From Caldilineae bacterium (GTDB taxonomy: Bacteria; Chloroflexota; Anaerolineae; J102): 11,055 bases of DNA. Shown piece by piece: positions 1 through 8,034 of this stretch (position 1 is its first letter; each line of letters opens with the position of its first letter). The notes under the pieces were generated by a model. That model saw nothing but the letters and a program-made list of their open reading frames with translations, searched no databases and was not told the origin of the DNA. Location: the NCBI GenBank assembly GCA_011192085.1, contig DUEQ01000166.1, forward strand, positions 1 through 11,055, given 5' to 3'. Made by a program: the position numbers and the translations under genes.

Positions 1-64
1 ACCCCCTCACAAGACGATCAGGTGAACTGTTACCTTTGATGTAAGGGACGCAGAAAACAGAATC
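1..64. other. Non-coding edge downstream of atpB
   Basis: These 64 bases follow the stop codon of the last ATPase gene up to the window edge. I see no convincing stem followed by a T-run on the minus strand, so the operon terminator, if there is one, is further downstream and out of view. No small ORF with a plausible start is supported. Confidence 0.5.
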
Positions 65-1465
65 CTAGCCTCTATCTGGCTCGCCTTGCGCATGACGCTT
101 CGCTAGGAGTTTGCGGGGAATGCGAGTGAGTTCGTCGGGGTCGAAGGGGGCAAGCAGCTTCCAAGCCAGCTCCAAAGTCTCTTCGATGGTACGTTTGCTA
201 TGGCCCTGGCCGATAAAGCGTAGTTCGAAGATGTTGGCGAAGTCCAAAAATCGTCGATCTTCTTTGGTCAGACCGCCTTCGCCGATGATCGCAACCAGGC
301 GTCGTAGATCCCGACCGCGGGCGTAGAAGGCGTAGAGCTGATCAGCCACGGCCCGATGGTCCTCGCGCGTTTTGCCTGGGCCGATCCCTGCGTTCATCAG
401 GCGGCTGAGACTGGGAAGCACATCGATGGGTGGATACACGCCCTTGCGATGCAGCTCCCGGGAGAGGACGATTTGCCCCTCGGTGATGTAGCCGGTGAGA
501 TCGGGGATAGGATGGGTGATGTCGTCGTCAGGCATGGTGAGAATGATGAGCTGGGTGATGGACCCCGAGCGACCGCGGATGCGTCCGGCCCGTTCGTATA
601 GCGTCGCCAGATCGGTATACATGTACCCTGGATAGCCCCGACGTCCCGGCACCTCCTCGCGAGCGGTGGCGACCTCTCGTAGCGCCTCGCAGTAGTTGGT
701 CATGTCGGTGAGGATGACCAACACGTGCAAATCATGTTCAAAGGCTAGGAACTCGGCTGCAGTAAGGGCCGCTCGCGGGGTCAGCAGTCGTTCCACCGCG
801 GGATCATCGGCCAGATTGAGGAAAAGCACCGCATGGGAGAGGGCGCCGCTGGCCTCCAGGCTCCGGCGGAAGAAGCTGGCCTCCCGATGAGTGATGCCCA
901 GGGCCGCGAAGATGACCACGAAGTCGCTGGACTCATTCTTCACCTGGGCTTGGGCCGCGATCTGCGCGGCCAATTCGTTAGCCGGAAGGCCGAAGCCGCT
1001 GAAAATAGGTAGTTTCTGTCCTCGCACCAGGGTGTTCAGGCCATCGATGGCGCTGATGCCCGTCTGGATGAAGTCGGAGGGGTGGGCGCGGGCGTAGGGG
1101 TTGATGGGCAGGCCGTTGACGTCCAGCATGGCTTCGGGGACCAGGGGTGGGCCGCCGTCGATGGGATGCCCGGAGCCGTCGAAGATGCGGCCCAGCATGC
1201 CCAGGCCCACGCCGATACGCGCGCCCCGGCCGCTGAATCGGGTCAGGGTGCGATCCACGTCCAGCCCCGCCACGCCCTCAAAGACCTGGATCACTGCGCG
1301 TTCGCCATCCAGCTCCAGCACCTGTCCCAAGCGCTCCTGTCCATCAGGGGCGGTGATGAAGGCGATCTCGCCAAGCCCCACATCTTTGACCCGTTCGAAG
1401 ATGAGAAGGGGACCGGCGGCAAAACGCCCGGTGCGGTAAAGGACGGTAAGAAGGGAAGGGGACAT
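65..1465 (-). CDS. atpB: V/A-type ATP synthase subunit B (non-catalytic head subunit)
   Basis: Regulatory, nucleotide-binding but non-catalytic subunit that alternates with A in the A3B3 head of the rotary ATPase. With the chosen ATG it has 466 residues, close to the roughly 460-480 usual for the family. The beta-barrel domain starts at once (GPLLIFE near residue 18). The P-loop position reads SGFGLPAN (residues 156-163) with no GKT, as expected for [15 protein letters not shown] and [21 protein letters not shown] follow in the middle, and SLSRLM carries the arginine finger (about R355) that reaches into the A-subunit active site. An in-frame GTG at 1522 would add 19 residues and overlap the A stop codon. 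That extension looks non-conserved, so ATG at 1465 is preferred on family length, although neither start has a good Shine-Dalgarno. It is the last ATPase gene in view. Identification is very secure; the start is less so. Confidence 0.96.
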   Translation of the reverse strand: MSPSLLTVLYRTGRFAAGPLLIFERVKDVGLGEIAFITAPDGQERLGQVLELDGERAVIQVFEGVAGLDVDRTLTRFSGRGARIGVGLGMLGRIFDGSGHPIDGGPPLVPEAMLDVNGLPINPYARAHPSDFIQTGISAIDGLNTLVRGQKLPIFSGFGLPANELAAQIAAQAQVKNESSDFVVIFAALGITHREASFFRRSLEASGALSHAVLFLNLADDPAVERLLTPRAALTAAEFLAFEHDLHVLVILTDMTNYCEALREVATAREEVPGRRGYPGYMYTDLATLYERAGRIRGRSGSITQLIILTMPDDDITHPIPDLTGYITEGQIVLSRELHRKGVYPPIDVLPSLSRLMNAGIGPGKTREDHRAVADQLYAFYARGRDLRRLVAIIGEGGLTKEDRRFLDFANIFELRFIGQGHSKRTIEETLELAWKLLAPFDPDELTRIPRKLLAKRHAQGEPDRG

Positions 1466-1508
1466 GGTCGGAGATTCGTGAACGTAGGACGATGGATTCG
1501 GAGGGTGA

Positions 1509-3338
1509 TCAGCGTGCGTCACGCCAGTTTTCGATCTGCTGGAGGATGCCCTGCAGCGCGGCTTGCAGTTCCTCGGCGCTCATCTCTTTCAAGCGGAAAA
1601 GTTGGCGGCGTATGGGTTCGCTTTCTTGGATGCACTGGTCGAAGGTGAAGCAACCGGTGCGCACTCGCTGATCCAAGGCATCATGATAGGCCAAGAGGAT
1701 GCGCAGCATCGCAAATTGTTTTTCCAGGTGGCAAAACGCGTCCTCACTAAACGCTGATTGCTGCAAGAAAGCCTCGCGCAACAAGCGCCCCGCATCCAGA
1801 ACCACCATTTCGGGATCGCCCAGCGCATCACTGCCTACGAGCTGGACGATCTCCTCCAACTCCCGCTCCTCCTGGAGCAGTTTCTGGGCCTGAGTTCGCA
1901 GTTTGGGCCACAGAACATCCACGTGGTCGCGGAACCAGTCATTCAAGCGGTAGTGGGTGAAGCTGGCGATCCAGTCGATGGCGGGGAAATGGCGACGTCG
2001 TGCCAGATTGACGTCCAGGGCCCAGAACGCCCCCACCAGTCGTAAGCTGTTTTGTGTCATGGGCTCGGAGAAATCGCCGCCGGGGGGAGAAATCGCGCCG
2101 ATGATGGTGACTGAGCCCCGGCGATCCCGCTCTCCCAACGTCTCCACCAGGCCCGCGCGCTCATAGAATCCGGCTAGACGGCTGGCGAGATAGGCAGGAT
2201 ACCCTTCCTCGCCCGGCATCTCCTCTAACCGTCCAGAGATCTCTCGCAATGCCTCACCCCAGCGGCTAGTGCTATCCGCCATCAGGGCCACATCCAATCC
2301 CTGGTCGCGGAAGTATTCGGCGATGGTGATGCCGGTGTAGATGCTGGCTTCGCGTGCGGCCACAGGCATGTTGCTGGTGTTGGCGATGAGCACGGTGCGT
2401 TCCATGAGGGGGCTGCCGGTGCGGGGATCTTGCAGTTTTGGGAATTCGGTAAGCACCTCGGTCATCTCGTTGCCCCGCTCGCCGCAGCCGATATAGACCA
2501 CGATATCCGCGTCCGCCCATTTAGCCAAGGATTGTTCCGTGACGGTTTTGCCCGTGCCAAAGCCGCCAGGAATAATGGCTGAGCCTCCTTTGGCGATGGG
2601 GAAGAGGGTGTCGATGATGCGTTGTCCGGTGATGAGGGGGATGGTGGGGTCGAGACGACGACGGAAAGGGCGGGGTTTGCGCACGGGCCAGCGCTGCGAT
2701 AGACGTAGGGGACGAGGTTGGCTGCCATCGTCGGGGATGAGTCGTCCGATGACCTCGCGCACCCGGTACGATCCCGGCCGCATCCCCTCCACTCGGCCAG
2801 GAGGATACTCAGGCGGGACCAGGATCTTGTGATGGAAATGAGGCGTCTCAGGCGTCACGCCCAGCAGGTCGCCCGGCCCCACGTGATCGCCATTGTTGAC
2901 TGCCGGCGCGAAGCGCCAGCGTCGGTTTCGGTCCAGCGCAGGCAGAGTAACGCCACGGGCGATATAGGGCATCTGGGGCGCGTGCGAGGCGTTGAGCATG
3001 GCGAGGGTAGGCAAGGGGCGTTGCACGCCGTCGAAGATGCCTCCCAATAGGCCGGGGCCTAGCTCAACCCACAGAGGCGCGCCCGTGTCCCATACCTCAT
3101 CCCCCACCTTCAAGCCAGAGGTATCCTCGTACACCTGGATAGTGGCGGTGCTGCCCGAAAGGCGAATGATCTCGCCGATGAGTCGCTCTGGCCCCACCCA
3201 AGCGACGTGATAGATCAGAGCCTCGGCTAGGCCGCAAGCCTCCACGACGGGGCCAGAGACGCGGGTGATGGCCCCTTTGGGCGCGTTGCCGATGGGGCGC
3301 AAAGGGGGGGCGGAGAAAGGCAATATAGCAGGGGACAT
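1509..3338 (-). CDS. atpA: V/A-type ATP synthase subunit A (catalytic)
   Basis: Catalytic subunit that makes or hydrolyses ATP in the cytoplasmic head; 609 residues, against roughly 580-600 in the family. In order: N-terminal barrel ([26 protein letters not shown]), the A-specific non-homologous insertion (about residues 110-200, with HHKILVPP), P-loop GGFGTGKT (258-265), GCGERGNEM with the catalytic Glu (about E287), [18 protein letters not shown], Walker B region [10 protein letters not shown] (351-360), [21 protein letters not shown], and a helical C-terminal domain. The P-loop differs from the usual A-type GPFGSGKT (see findings). The frame stays open to an ATG at 3392, but that start overlaps the F gene by 38 bases and adds 18 low-complexity residues. 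ATG 3338 has AGGAG eight bases upstream and lies just past the F stop, so I use it. B follows 43 bases later. Confidence 0.97.
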   Translation of the reverse strand: MSPAILPFSAPPLRPIGNAPKGAITRVSGPVVEACGLAEALIYHVAWVGPERLIGEIIRLSGSTATIQVYEDTSGLKVGDEVWDTGAPLWVELGPGLLGGIFDGVQRPLPTLAMLNASHAPQMPYIARGVTLPALDRNRRWRFAPAVNNGDHVGPGDLLGVTPETPHFHHKILVPPEYPPGRVEGMRPGSYRVREVIGRLIPDDGSQPRPLRLSQRWPVRKPRPFRRRLDPTIPLITGQRIIDTLFPIAKGGSAIIPGGFGTGKTVTEQSLAKWADADIVVYIGCGERGNEMTEVLTEFPKLQDPRTGSPLMERTVLIANTSNMPVAAREASIYTGITIAEYFRDQGLDVALMADSTSRWGEALREISGRLEEMPGEEGYPAYLASRLAGFYERAGLVETLGERDRRGSVTIIGAISPPGGDFSEPMTQNSLRLVGAFWALDVNLARRRHFPAIDWIASFTHYRLNDWFRDHVDVLWPKLRTQAQKLLQEERELEEIVQLVGSDALGDPEMVVLDAGRLLREAFLQQSAFSEDAFCHLEKQFAMLRILLAYHDALDQRVRTGCFTFDQCIQESEPIRRQLFRLKEMSAEELQAALQGILQQIENWRDAR

Positions 3339-3346
3339 GGTAAATG

Positions 3347-3351
3347 CTCCT
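3347..3351 (-). promoter_or_regulatory. Ribosome binding site deciding the atpA start
   Basis: On the minus strand AGGAG lies 8 bases before ATG 3338, in the 16-base gap between the F stop codon and that ATG. It favours ATG 3338 over the in-frame upstream ATG at 3392. Confidence 0.75.
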
Positions 3352-3354
3352 GAC

Positions 3355-3693
3355 TTAGTCCTCCTCGCCGTGGAAGGTGAGGCTGTAGCCAATGACCCGA
3401 CGCATCATCTCAGCCAAACGTTGGCGGCGGGGGATGGGCCCGCGGCCTGGCAAGCCATCAGGCAGGGGCATGACCAGGGGGGCATACTCGGTCTGGATGC
3501 GACGCAGCTGCTCTTCAGGCAATGCCTGGTAGAAAGGTTCAAGCAGGGCGATGATGCCCGGACGAGCATCTTCCAACTCCAGCCGCAGCATACGCTCGGC
3601 TTGGGTCGCGTCCTCGGCCACCAGCACACGCGCGCCCGTGAGCCGGAATCCCGGCGCGAGATCGGGTGAGGTTATGACGGTGATTTGGGGCAT
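3355..3693 (-). CDS. atpF: V/A-type ATP synthase subunit F (central rotor)
   Basis: Small Rossmann-like subunit of the central shaft that pairs with D and is thought to modulate activity. It has 112 residues, close to the roughly 100-110 of the family. Visible family signs are the N-terminal strand ITVITSPDLAPGFRLTGARV, where a 'GFRL.G' segment is typical, then an alternating helix/strand pattern (EDARPGIIALLEPF) and a C-terminal region ending in RRVIGYSLTF. It lies 86 bases after C, the longest spacer inside the operon, and its stop is 16 bases before A. No clear Shine-Dalgarno precedes the ATG; the spacer instead carries a heptamer duplication and an inverted repeat. Identification rests on position between C and A plus the N-terminal motif. 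Confidence 0.9.
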   Translation of the reverse strand: MPQITVITSPDLAPGFRLTGARVLVAEDATQAERMLRLELEDARPGIIALLEPFYQALPEEQLRRIQTEYAPLVMPLPDGLPGRGPIPRRQRLAEMMRRVIGYSLTFHGEED

Positions 3694-3700
3694 GCTTCCA

Positions 3701-3714
3701 ATGGTTGATGGTTG
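3701..3714 (-). repeat. Tandem heptamer duplication upstream of atpF
   Basis: The plus strand shows ATGGTTG twice in direct succession (CAACCAT twice on the coding strand), ending 7 bases before the F start codon, where a Shine-Dalgarno would normally be. Two copies could be chance, but other spacers in this window also carry short tandem repeats. Confidence 0.45.
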
Positions 3715-3748
3715 GACAAGGGTTCGCTGCTATCGGCCTTTTGTCCAA
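3712..3748 (-). repeat. Inverted repeat (possible mRNA hairpin) between atpC and atpF
   Basis: TTGGACAA (3712-3719) and its exact reverse complement TTGTCCAA (3741-3748) flank 21 bases. Inside the arms a further GG/CC pairing is possible with a two-base bulge. There is no T-run after it on the minus strand, so it does not look like a simple terminator. It sits in the longest intergenic gap of the operon, about 18 bases before the F start. A role in mRNA processing, stability or translation is inference. Confidence 0.5.
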
Positions 3749-3779
3749 GCAGGCCATGCCGTTCCATGGCGCCGGTCAT

Positions 3780-4847
3780 TTATCCAGTCGTGCAGAAAAT
3801 GAAATTTGCTTCCGCGTCCTCCCGGGACAAATGTTCGGCCACAGCTTCGGTGATAAGGCGCAGATTTCGCAGTTCCGCGGCCTTGGCCGAGAGGTAGGCG
3901 ATAAGGATGCCCGGGCCCAGAGGATCTGTGATGTAGAAAAGGCGCTGTCGCCAGCAGATAAGCTCGGTTTCCCAGGCCAGCTGCAAGTTCGCGGGATTTA
4001 GCTTATCCCATTTGGTGAGCGCGGGTAGCCAGAATGCGGCCGCGGGCTCGCGGGCCAGGACCTGACTCATCTCTGCGGGGTCAGCCGCGGCGCGAAAGGC
4101 TTCCAGCAGGTCGGGGATGAGTAGGCCGCCGGGAAGGTAGTCGGGCGGTTCCTCCAGGGCGATGCTGTGAAAGTCCAGGGCCAAAAGCAAGTTGCGCAGG
4201 TCCAAGTCTCGACGCAGGTTGAGGCGTAGCAGGTCACCCTCATCGCCCCGAATCGAGTCCGCAGCCGCCCACGCGGCCTCCGCCCAAGCCCTGTTGAATC
4301 GACGTTCCAAGAAGATAAGGTCGGTGGATTGGCGTAGGGCGTCGGTCAGCGCTCGGGCCAAGTCAGGCGTGGGCAAGCGCCATTGATCCAGCAATTGCAC
4401 CAGCCCGCGTACGGTGGTCTTGTGGGCCAGTTCGTTGAGGACGCCTTCGGTGAACGGGGGAACGATGACCAGCAAGGGAAGGAGTTCGGTGGCAGGGATG
4501 CGGGCGTTGGCTCCTCGTAGCAGGGTGATGACGTTGTGGCGGATGTGAGTGGCCATGAGTAGTTGAAAGATCCGGGCGGTCTCGCCGCTGCAGAAGCTAG
4601 CGATGCGTTGAAGGGTCGCGTTTTGATTCAGTTGTAAGGCCCGGTGCACGGCCAGAACCCCTGAATGGGTGACCATGGCCCGCTTGAGCGCCTCTCTATA
4701 GGGCGTTTGGACGAGGGCGCCAACGAGCGCTGGGATGTTGGGCGAGGACAGTAGCCGCCCCAGATCGCCGCGGGTCAGCAGTCGGGAGCGCATGACGCGC
4801 AGCCGGGCGTTGATGTAATCGTAGCCGAGATCAATAGCCGTGGGCAT
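3780..4847 (-). CDS. atpC: V/A-type ATP synthase subunit C (V-ATPase d-type socket)
   Basis: Funnel-shaped subunit that couples the D/F shaft to the K ring (homologous to yeast Vma6). It has 355 residues, similar to archaeal C subunits and somewhat longer than the one I remember from Thermus. The N-terminus carries the family signature: YDYINARLRVMRSRLL, followed by PNIPALVGALVQTPYREAL, and HIRHNVITLLRGANARI about one third of the way in. The protein is mostly helical with no membrane segment. ATG 4847 lies 12 bases after the E stop and has no strong Shine-Dalgarno, so translational coupling to E is plausible. The C-terminus ends shortly after NFIFC. It is followed by an 86-base spacer with an inverted repeat. 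Confidence 0.93.
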   Translation of the reverse strand: MPTAIDLGYDYINARLRVMRSRLLTRGDLGRLLSSPNIPALVGALVQTPYREALKRAMVTHSGVLAVHRALQLNQNATLQRIASFCSGETARIFQLLMATHIRHNVITLLRGANARIPATELLPLLVIVPPFTEGVLNELAHKTTVRGLVQLLDQWRLPTPDLARALTDALRQSTDLIFLERRFNRAWAEAAWAAADSIRGDEGDLLRLNLRRDLDLRNLLLALDFHSIALEEPPDYLPGGLLIPDLLEAFRAAADPAEMSQVLAREPAAAFWLPALTKWDKLNPANLQLAWETELICWRQRLFYITDPLGPGILIAYLSAKAAELRNLRLITEAVAEHLSREDAEANFIFCTTG

Positions 4848-4859
4848 GGGCGTATGGAC

Positions 4860-5441
4860 TCAGTTGGCGCGGAGGATGTCTGCCAGCAAGGGCCGGAGAT
4901 CGGGCTCGGCCCGTTCTAGGCGGCTTTCGATGGTATTGCGGGTGATGATACGGTTGTCTGAGCTGTGGACTTCCACACCGCCCCAGGTCGCCAGCCCGCT
5001 CGATAGGTGAGCATCCCAGCCCAGGTCCGCCAGGACGCGGCGGGCCAGAGGCAGATCCTCCTTCGTCACCCGAACCGTTGCGCCGGGCTCCTGTGCAGCA
5101 AGTGCTTCGCTCAGCAGGGCCGCGAAGATGGCAGGGTAATCGTTCCGGAAGCGGACTTGGGACAGGGTTTCGCGAGCGCGCTGCAGCGCAGCCTGGAATG
5201 TGGTCTCCTGCACCTCCACCCGTCGTCGTAACGTTTCCAGATGGACCTGGTGCAAGATGCGGGCGCGGGCATGTGCGGCCTCCGCTTCGGCCTCGGCTAG
5301 GGCCTGGGTGCGCAGAGCGGCAGCTTGCTTTCGAGCCTCGGCTAGCCGGGACTCGCGGCGGGAACGAGCCTCGTCCAGGATGTCGCGGACCTGTTTATCC
5401 GCATCGTCGGCGATGGCTTTCAGGATGTGCTGGAGGGACAT
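4860..5441 (-). CDS. atpE: V/A-type ATP synthase subunit E (peripheral stalk)
   Basis: Peripheral-stalk subunit that pairs with H/G along the outside of the complex and holds the head against rotor torque. With ATG 5441 it has 193 residues, usual for the family. The N-terminal half is a long charged, Ala-rich helix (about residues 1-100; DILDEARSRRESRLAEARKQ), followed by a compact alpha/beta domain with VTKEDLPLARRVL, WGGVEVHSSDNRIITRNTIESRLERA, which is the characteristic E C-terminal 'GG' and 'N-T-.-.-.-R' region. An in-frame GTG at 5456 would add 5 residues and overlap the K stop codon. ATG 5441 begins MSLQHIL, resembling other E subunits, and lies 7 bases after the K stop, so I prefer it. 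C follows 12 bases later. Confidence 0.93.
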   Translation of the reverse strand: MSLQHILKAIADDADKQVRDILDEARSRRESRLAEARKQAAALRTQALAEAEAEAAHARARILHQVHLETLRRRVEVQETTFQAALQRARETLSQVRFRNDYPAIFAALLSEALAAQEPGATVRVTKEDLPLARRVLADLGWDAHLSSGLATWGGVEVHSSDNRIITRNTIESRLERAEPDLRPLLADILRAN

Positions 5442-5448
5442 TGGGGCA

Positions 5449-5673
5449 TCATCCACCCGGTAAAAGGAGCATGATCATGGCAGCGACAGCGAAGCCGAGA
5501 ATGACCATGGTTTCGGGGATGGCGACTAAGAGAATGATGCGACCGGTAACTTCGGGCTTCTCCGCAATGGCGCCCGCTCCGGCCGCGCCGATGCGACTCT
5601 GCGCGTAACCTGTGCCGAAGGCGGTAAAGCCCACGGCCAGGCCCGCTCCAATGGCGATCAGACCAAGTTCCAT
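5449..5673 (-). CDS. atpK: V/A-type ATP synthase subunit K (membrane rotor ring, c-like proteolipid)
   Basis: Proteolipid of the ion-carrying membrane ring. It has only 74 residues and forms one hairpin: helix 1 about 3-37, a polar turn at EKPE (38-41), helix 2 about 45-71. The essential carboxylate is E54 in IPETMVILGF. Helix 1 carries GTGYAQSRIGAAGAGAIAEK, the usual small-residue packing motif, with Q25. One carboxylate per hairpin is the arrangement of ATP-synthesising rings, unlike eukaryotic double-hairpin rings with a lost carboxylate. It starts directly in helix 1 without the leader I remember from the Thermus homologue. It has the strongest ribosome binding site of the operon. Its TGA lies just before the E start. 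H+ versus Na+ cannot be settled from this sequence. Confidence 0.95.
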   Translation of the reverse strand: MELGLIAIGAGLAVGFTAFGTGYAQSRIGAAGAGAIAEKPEVTGRIILLVAIPETMVILGFAVAAMIMLLLPGG

Positions 5674-5680
5674 AATCGTT

Positions 5681-5688
5681 TCCTCCTT
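5681..5688 (-). promoter_or_regulatory. Strong ribosome binding site of atpK
   Basis: On the coding strand AAGGAGGA ends 7 bases before the K start codon, a near-consensus Shine-Dalgarno. Neighbouring ATPase genes have weak or no such sequence. This fits the need for about ten or more K copies per complex (inference from known stoichiometry). Confidence 0.85.
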
Positions 5689-5727
5689 GCTTGGTAATGC
5701 GATGAGGTGAGCAAAAGCCGCAGGCCA

Positions 5728-7629
5728 TCAACTGGCGAATGGGTCCGGGCCGCCGAAGGGATGGAAGGGCTGTCCGCCCTCCTCATAGAATTTGGTAAAG
5801 AATTCGACATAATGAAGACGGAGTGCGTGAATGGAGGGGCTGAACGCGCCCATGGCCAGGTTCAGCGTGTGGAACAGGACCGCGATGAGGATGCCGATCC
5901 AGATGACGCCGATCTTTCCTGCCATGAGGTTACCCACCAGGGCCAGGTAGACTGAGGCCAGGCCGATGGCGGCCAGGCGCAGGTAGGAGAGGATGTTGCC
6001 CAGGACGCCCAGGAGTTCCACAGGCGCCAGGAGTGCGCCCACAGAACCCAGGCCGTGGATGAGCATAGCCAGGCCCACGATCACTGTGGCCGCTGCGGGG
6101 GTCATCCATCCGCGCGGCAGTTGTCGGGCGACGACGCCTGCCAACAGGAAGAGGCCGATGAGCCCCACTAGCTTGCCCGCGCGCTCCCAAAGCTCGTGCC
6201 GTTGGTGCAGATGCCACGCCTGCCATATCCCCAACGCCAGCCCCAGCATGATGTGCATCCCTCCCAGGGCGATGGTGAAAAGGAGTAGGGGCGCGAGCGC
6301 ATCCGGATCACTGCGTTCCATCCACAGGGGATGCAGTCCGAGCATAAGATGGCCCAGGTTGCCGAAAAATTCTCCGAACACGAAGCCGAAGAAGATGGTC
6401 CACAGGGAGCCGAAGAGGAGGAAAGTCATCAGGTCGCGCATGCCGCTGCCAGGAGCCATGCGTCGGCGCGCCCACAACACGATGATCAGCAACGTGAGGC
6501 CGTAGCCGATGTCGCCCAGCATGAGTCCGAAGAAAAGAGGCATGAACAGGGCCATAAGGGCAGTGGGATCGAGGGCGCCATAACGGGGGATGGAAAGGAG
6601 GCGGATGAAGAAGTGGAAGGATCGTGTGAAGCGGTTGCCGGTGAGGAGAACGGGCGCGTCCCAAGCCTCTTCAGGCGTAGGGAGAAGCTCATCGACGACC
6701 AGAGCCTGGGGCAGGCGTGCTTCCAGGGTCTGGCGTAGAGGCTCCAATTGATCACGGGGAAGCCATCCCACCAGCACGAAGGTGTGTTGAGTTTCGGCCA
6801 GGTGTTTGCGCGCCCGTAATTGCTCCAACCGGCGGTTCAGCGCGCGGGCTGCGCCCAACCACCTGGCGCGATAGGTGCGCGCGCTCTCCTGCAACTGGAC
6901 GTCGATGGCCTTCAGCCGCCGGGGGATCTCCTCCAGGCGCTGGTAGATGTGGACGAGGGCGTCTTGGAAGGACACGTTTCGTAAGGATTCAGGCAGGGCG
7001 ATGGGGTTGACCTGCAATCGGCCCAGGAGCGTGTTCATCTTGGGCGCAGCCTCCCGCGGGAAGATAAGGAGAGCGCCAATATGGTCTGGGTCCACCTGAT
7101 CCCAAACCAATTCGCTCAACGGCCCGGCAATCTCTTGCATCTCCGCGGCGAGTGTGTCCATGAGCCCGGCCGCGGGGTTGTTCAAAAGCACGGCCACAGT
7201 CTCATAGTCGCGCAATTGGGTGAGCACAGGCGTCAGGGGCATGAGCTTGCTGAGGGTGTCTGCATAGCTGGGTAGCACCTCCGCGTCGTTGAGAAGTTGC
7301 TGACGCTCCTGAGCTAGGGCCTCCAACTCGCCAGCTTGGGCGTCCAGTTCTGCTTGGATGGATTCGATCAGGCCTTTCTGATCCCAAGGCTCGGGGGTTT
7401 CATCGGGTAGGGGTGGAAGCAGGGCGAGCAACGCGTGTAGCCGGGCCAGAAGATAGTTCAGTGTCTCGATTTCTTTCTGCTCTGCAGCGAGCGCGTACCC
7501 GTGCATGCCCGGATGCACTTGCGTCGCGTCCAACAGTTGCACGCAGGCCAAGCGTTGCAATTCGCGCAGGGTCGCGTCCATATCCTGTTTGTGGCCCACG
7601 ATCTGGACGCGGGTCATGGGGATGATCAT
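5728..7629 (-). CDS. atpI: V/A-type ATP synthase subunit I (membrane stator, a-subunit homologue)
   Basis: Membrane stator that carries the two ion half-channels beside the K ring and anchors the peripheral stalks. With ATG 7629 it has 633 residues. Roughly 1-340 form the cytoplasmic arm with coiled-coil stretches (QAELDAQAGELEALAQERQQ). The rest holds about eight membrane segments: the conserved PLFFGLMLGDIGYG (about 364-377), FGFVFGEFFG, then LGNILSYLRLAAIGLA with the essential Arg (about R551). The C-terminus has the family tail LHYVEFFTKFYEEGGQPFHPF. The frame is open to 7716, but that would overlap the H gene and add 29 non-conserved residues; ATG 7629 lies 10 bases after the H stop. ATG 7617 (MTRVQIVG) is also possible. 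No Shine-Dalgarno is visible, and the 11 bases before the start match a repeat found upstream of the Dsb gene. Confidence 0.96.
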   Translation of the reverse strand: MIIPMTRVQIVGHKQDMDATLRELQRLACVQLLDATQVHPGMHGYALAAEQKEIETLNYLLARLHALLALLPPLPDETPEPWDQKGLIESIQAELDAQAGELEALAQERQQLLNDAEVLPSYADTLSKLMPLTPVLTQLRDYETVAVLLNNPAAGLMDTLAAEMQEIAGPLSELVWDQVDPDHIGALLIFPREAAPKMNTLLGRLQVNPIALPESLRNVSFQDALVHIYQRLEEIPRRLKAIDVQLQESARTYRARWLGAARALNRRLEQLRARKHLAETQHTFVLVGWLPRDQLEPLRQTLEARLPQALVVDELLPTPEEAWDAPVLLTGNRFTRSFHFFIRLLSIPRYGALDPTALMALFMPLFFGLMLGDIGYGLTLLIIVLWARRRMAPGSGMRDLMTFLLFGSLWTIFFGFVFGEFFGNLGHLMLGLHPLWMERSDPDALAPLLLFTIALGGMHIMLGLALGIWQAWHLHQRHELWERAGKLVGLIGLFLLAGVVARQLPRGWMTPAAATVIVGLAMLIHGLGSVGALLAPVELLGVLGNILSYLRLAAIGLASVYLALVGNLMAGKIGVIWIGILIAVLFHTLNLAMGAFSPSIHALRLHYVEFFTKFYEEGGQPFHPFGGPDPFAS

Positions 7630-7639
7630 GGTCGTTTGG

Positions 7640-7981
7640 TTATTGGGGCGTCTGGTCGGAGAATGAAGATTCAGGGAGGATATAGGCGACGATGCGGACG
7701 GCGGCTTCATCCACACTGCGGGCCAGGAGCTCGCGAAGACGGCTGGCTTCCCGGTCGCCTTGGCGGCGAAGGGCCTCGGCTTCCTCTTGAGTCTGGGCGA
7801 TGCTGTGACGTTTACGCACGTCCGCCTCGGCCCGAGCCTCTTTTTCCGCCCGGATCAGCAGTTCCCGCACCTCTTGTTCGGTCTCTGCTTCCATGCGGCG
7901 GGCTTGTTCTCGCGCGGCCGCGATGCGGGCTTCCGCATCCTGCTCAGCGCGTCGAATCTGGATGAGGATGTCGGTGGGCAT
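7640..7981 (-). CDS. V/A-type ATP synthase subunit H/G (peripheral stalk coiled coil)
   Basis: Small peripheral-stalk subunit (called H in archaea, G in Thermus) that forms a heterodimeric coiled coil with E. It has 113 residues, against about 100-120 in the family. Nearly the whole chain is one charged, Ala/Glu/Arg-rich helix (about residues 8-95; IRRAEQDAEARIAAAREQAR), ending in a short segment SVDEAAVRIVAYILPES. The last part, with an 'AA..IV..I' pattern, is typical of stalk subunits of this group. The sequence itself is low in distinctive motifs; the call rests largely on its place directly before I, as in Thermus and archaeal operons. No clear Shine-Dalgarno. It lies 52 bases after D, with a perfect palindrome in between. 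Confidence 0.85.
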   Translation of the reverse strand: MPTDILIQIRRAEQDAEARIAAAREQARRMEAETEQEVRELLIRAEKEARAEADVRKRHSIAQTQEEAEALRRQGDREASRLRELLARSVDEAAVRIVAYILPESSFSDQTPQ

Positions 7982-8018
7982 GGGGTTTCTCGCAGGTGTG
8001 AAAGGAACGTTGACTCAA

Positions 8019-8034
8019 AGATGGCGCGCCATCT
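8019..8034. repeat. Perfect 16-base palindrome between atpD and the H/G gene
   Basis: AGATGGCGCGCCATCT is its own reverse complement. It starts within the stop codon of D on the coding strand, and the mRNA could fold into a 6-bp stem with a CGCG loop followed by only two or three U residues, so at best it is a weak terminator. It could equally be an mRNA-processing or stability element, or a protein-binding dyad. Confidence 0.6.

Noticed and set aside
976..1000. Missing Walker A lysine in subunit B
   Set aside because: B subunits of V/A-ATPases normally lack a functional P-loop, so SGFGLPAN is expected and not a defect.
1082..1648. A 188-codon plus-strand open frame across the A-B junction
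   Set aside because: It lies opposite conserved parts of subunits B and A, shows no recognisable domain and reflects codon composition of the other strand.
3339..3392. N-terminal extension of subunit A from an upstream ATG
   Set aside because: It would overlap the F gene by 38 bases, and the added residues are low-complexity; the AGGAG before ATG 3338 decides for the shorter form. Similar extensions of I, D, E and B were rejected on the same kind of grounds.
3539..3757. A minus-strand frame in the C-F spacer overlapping atpF
   Set aside because: It is mostly out of frame inside F, has no domain signs, and the spacer part consists of repeats and an inverted repeat.
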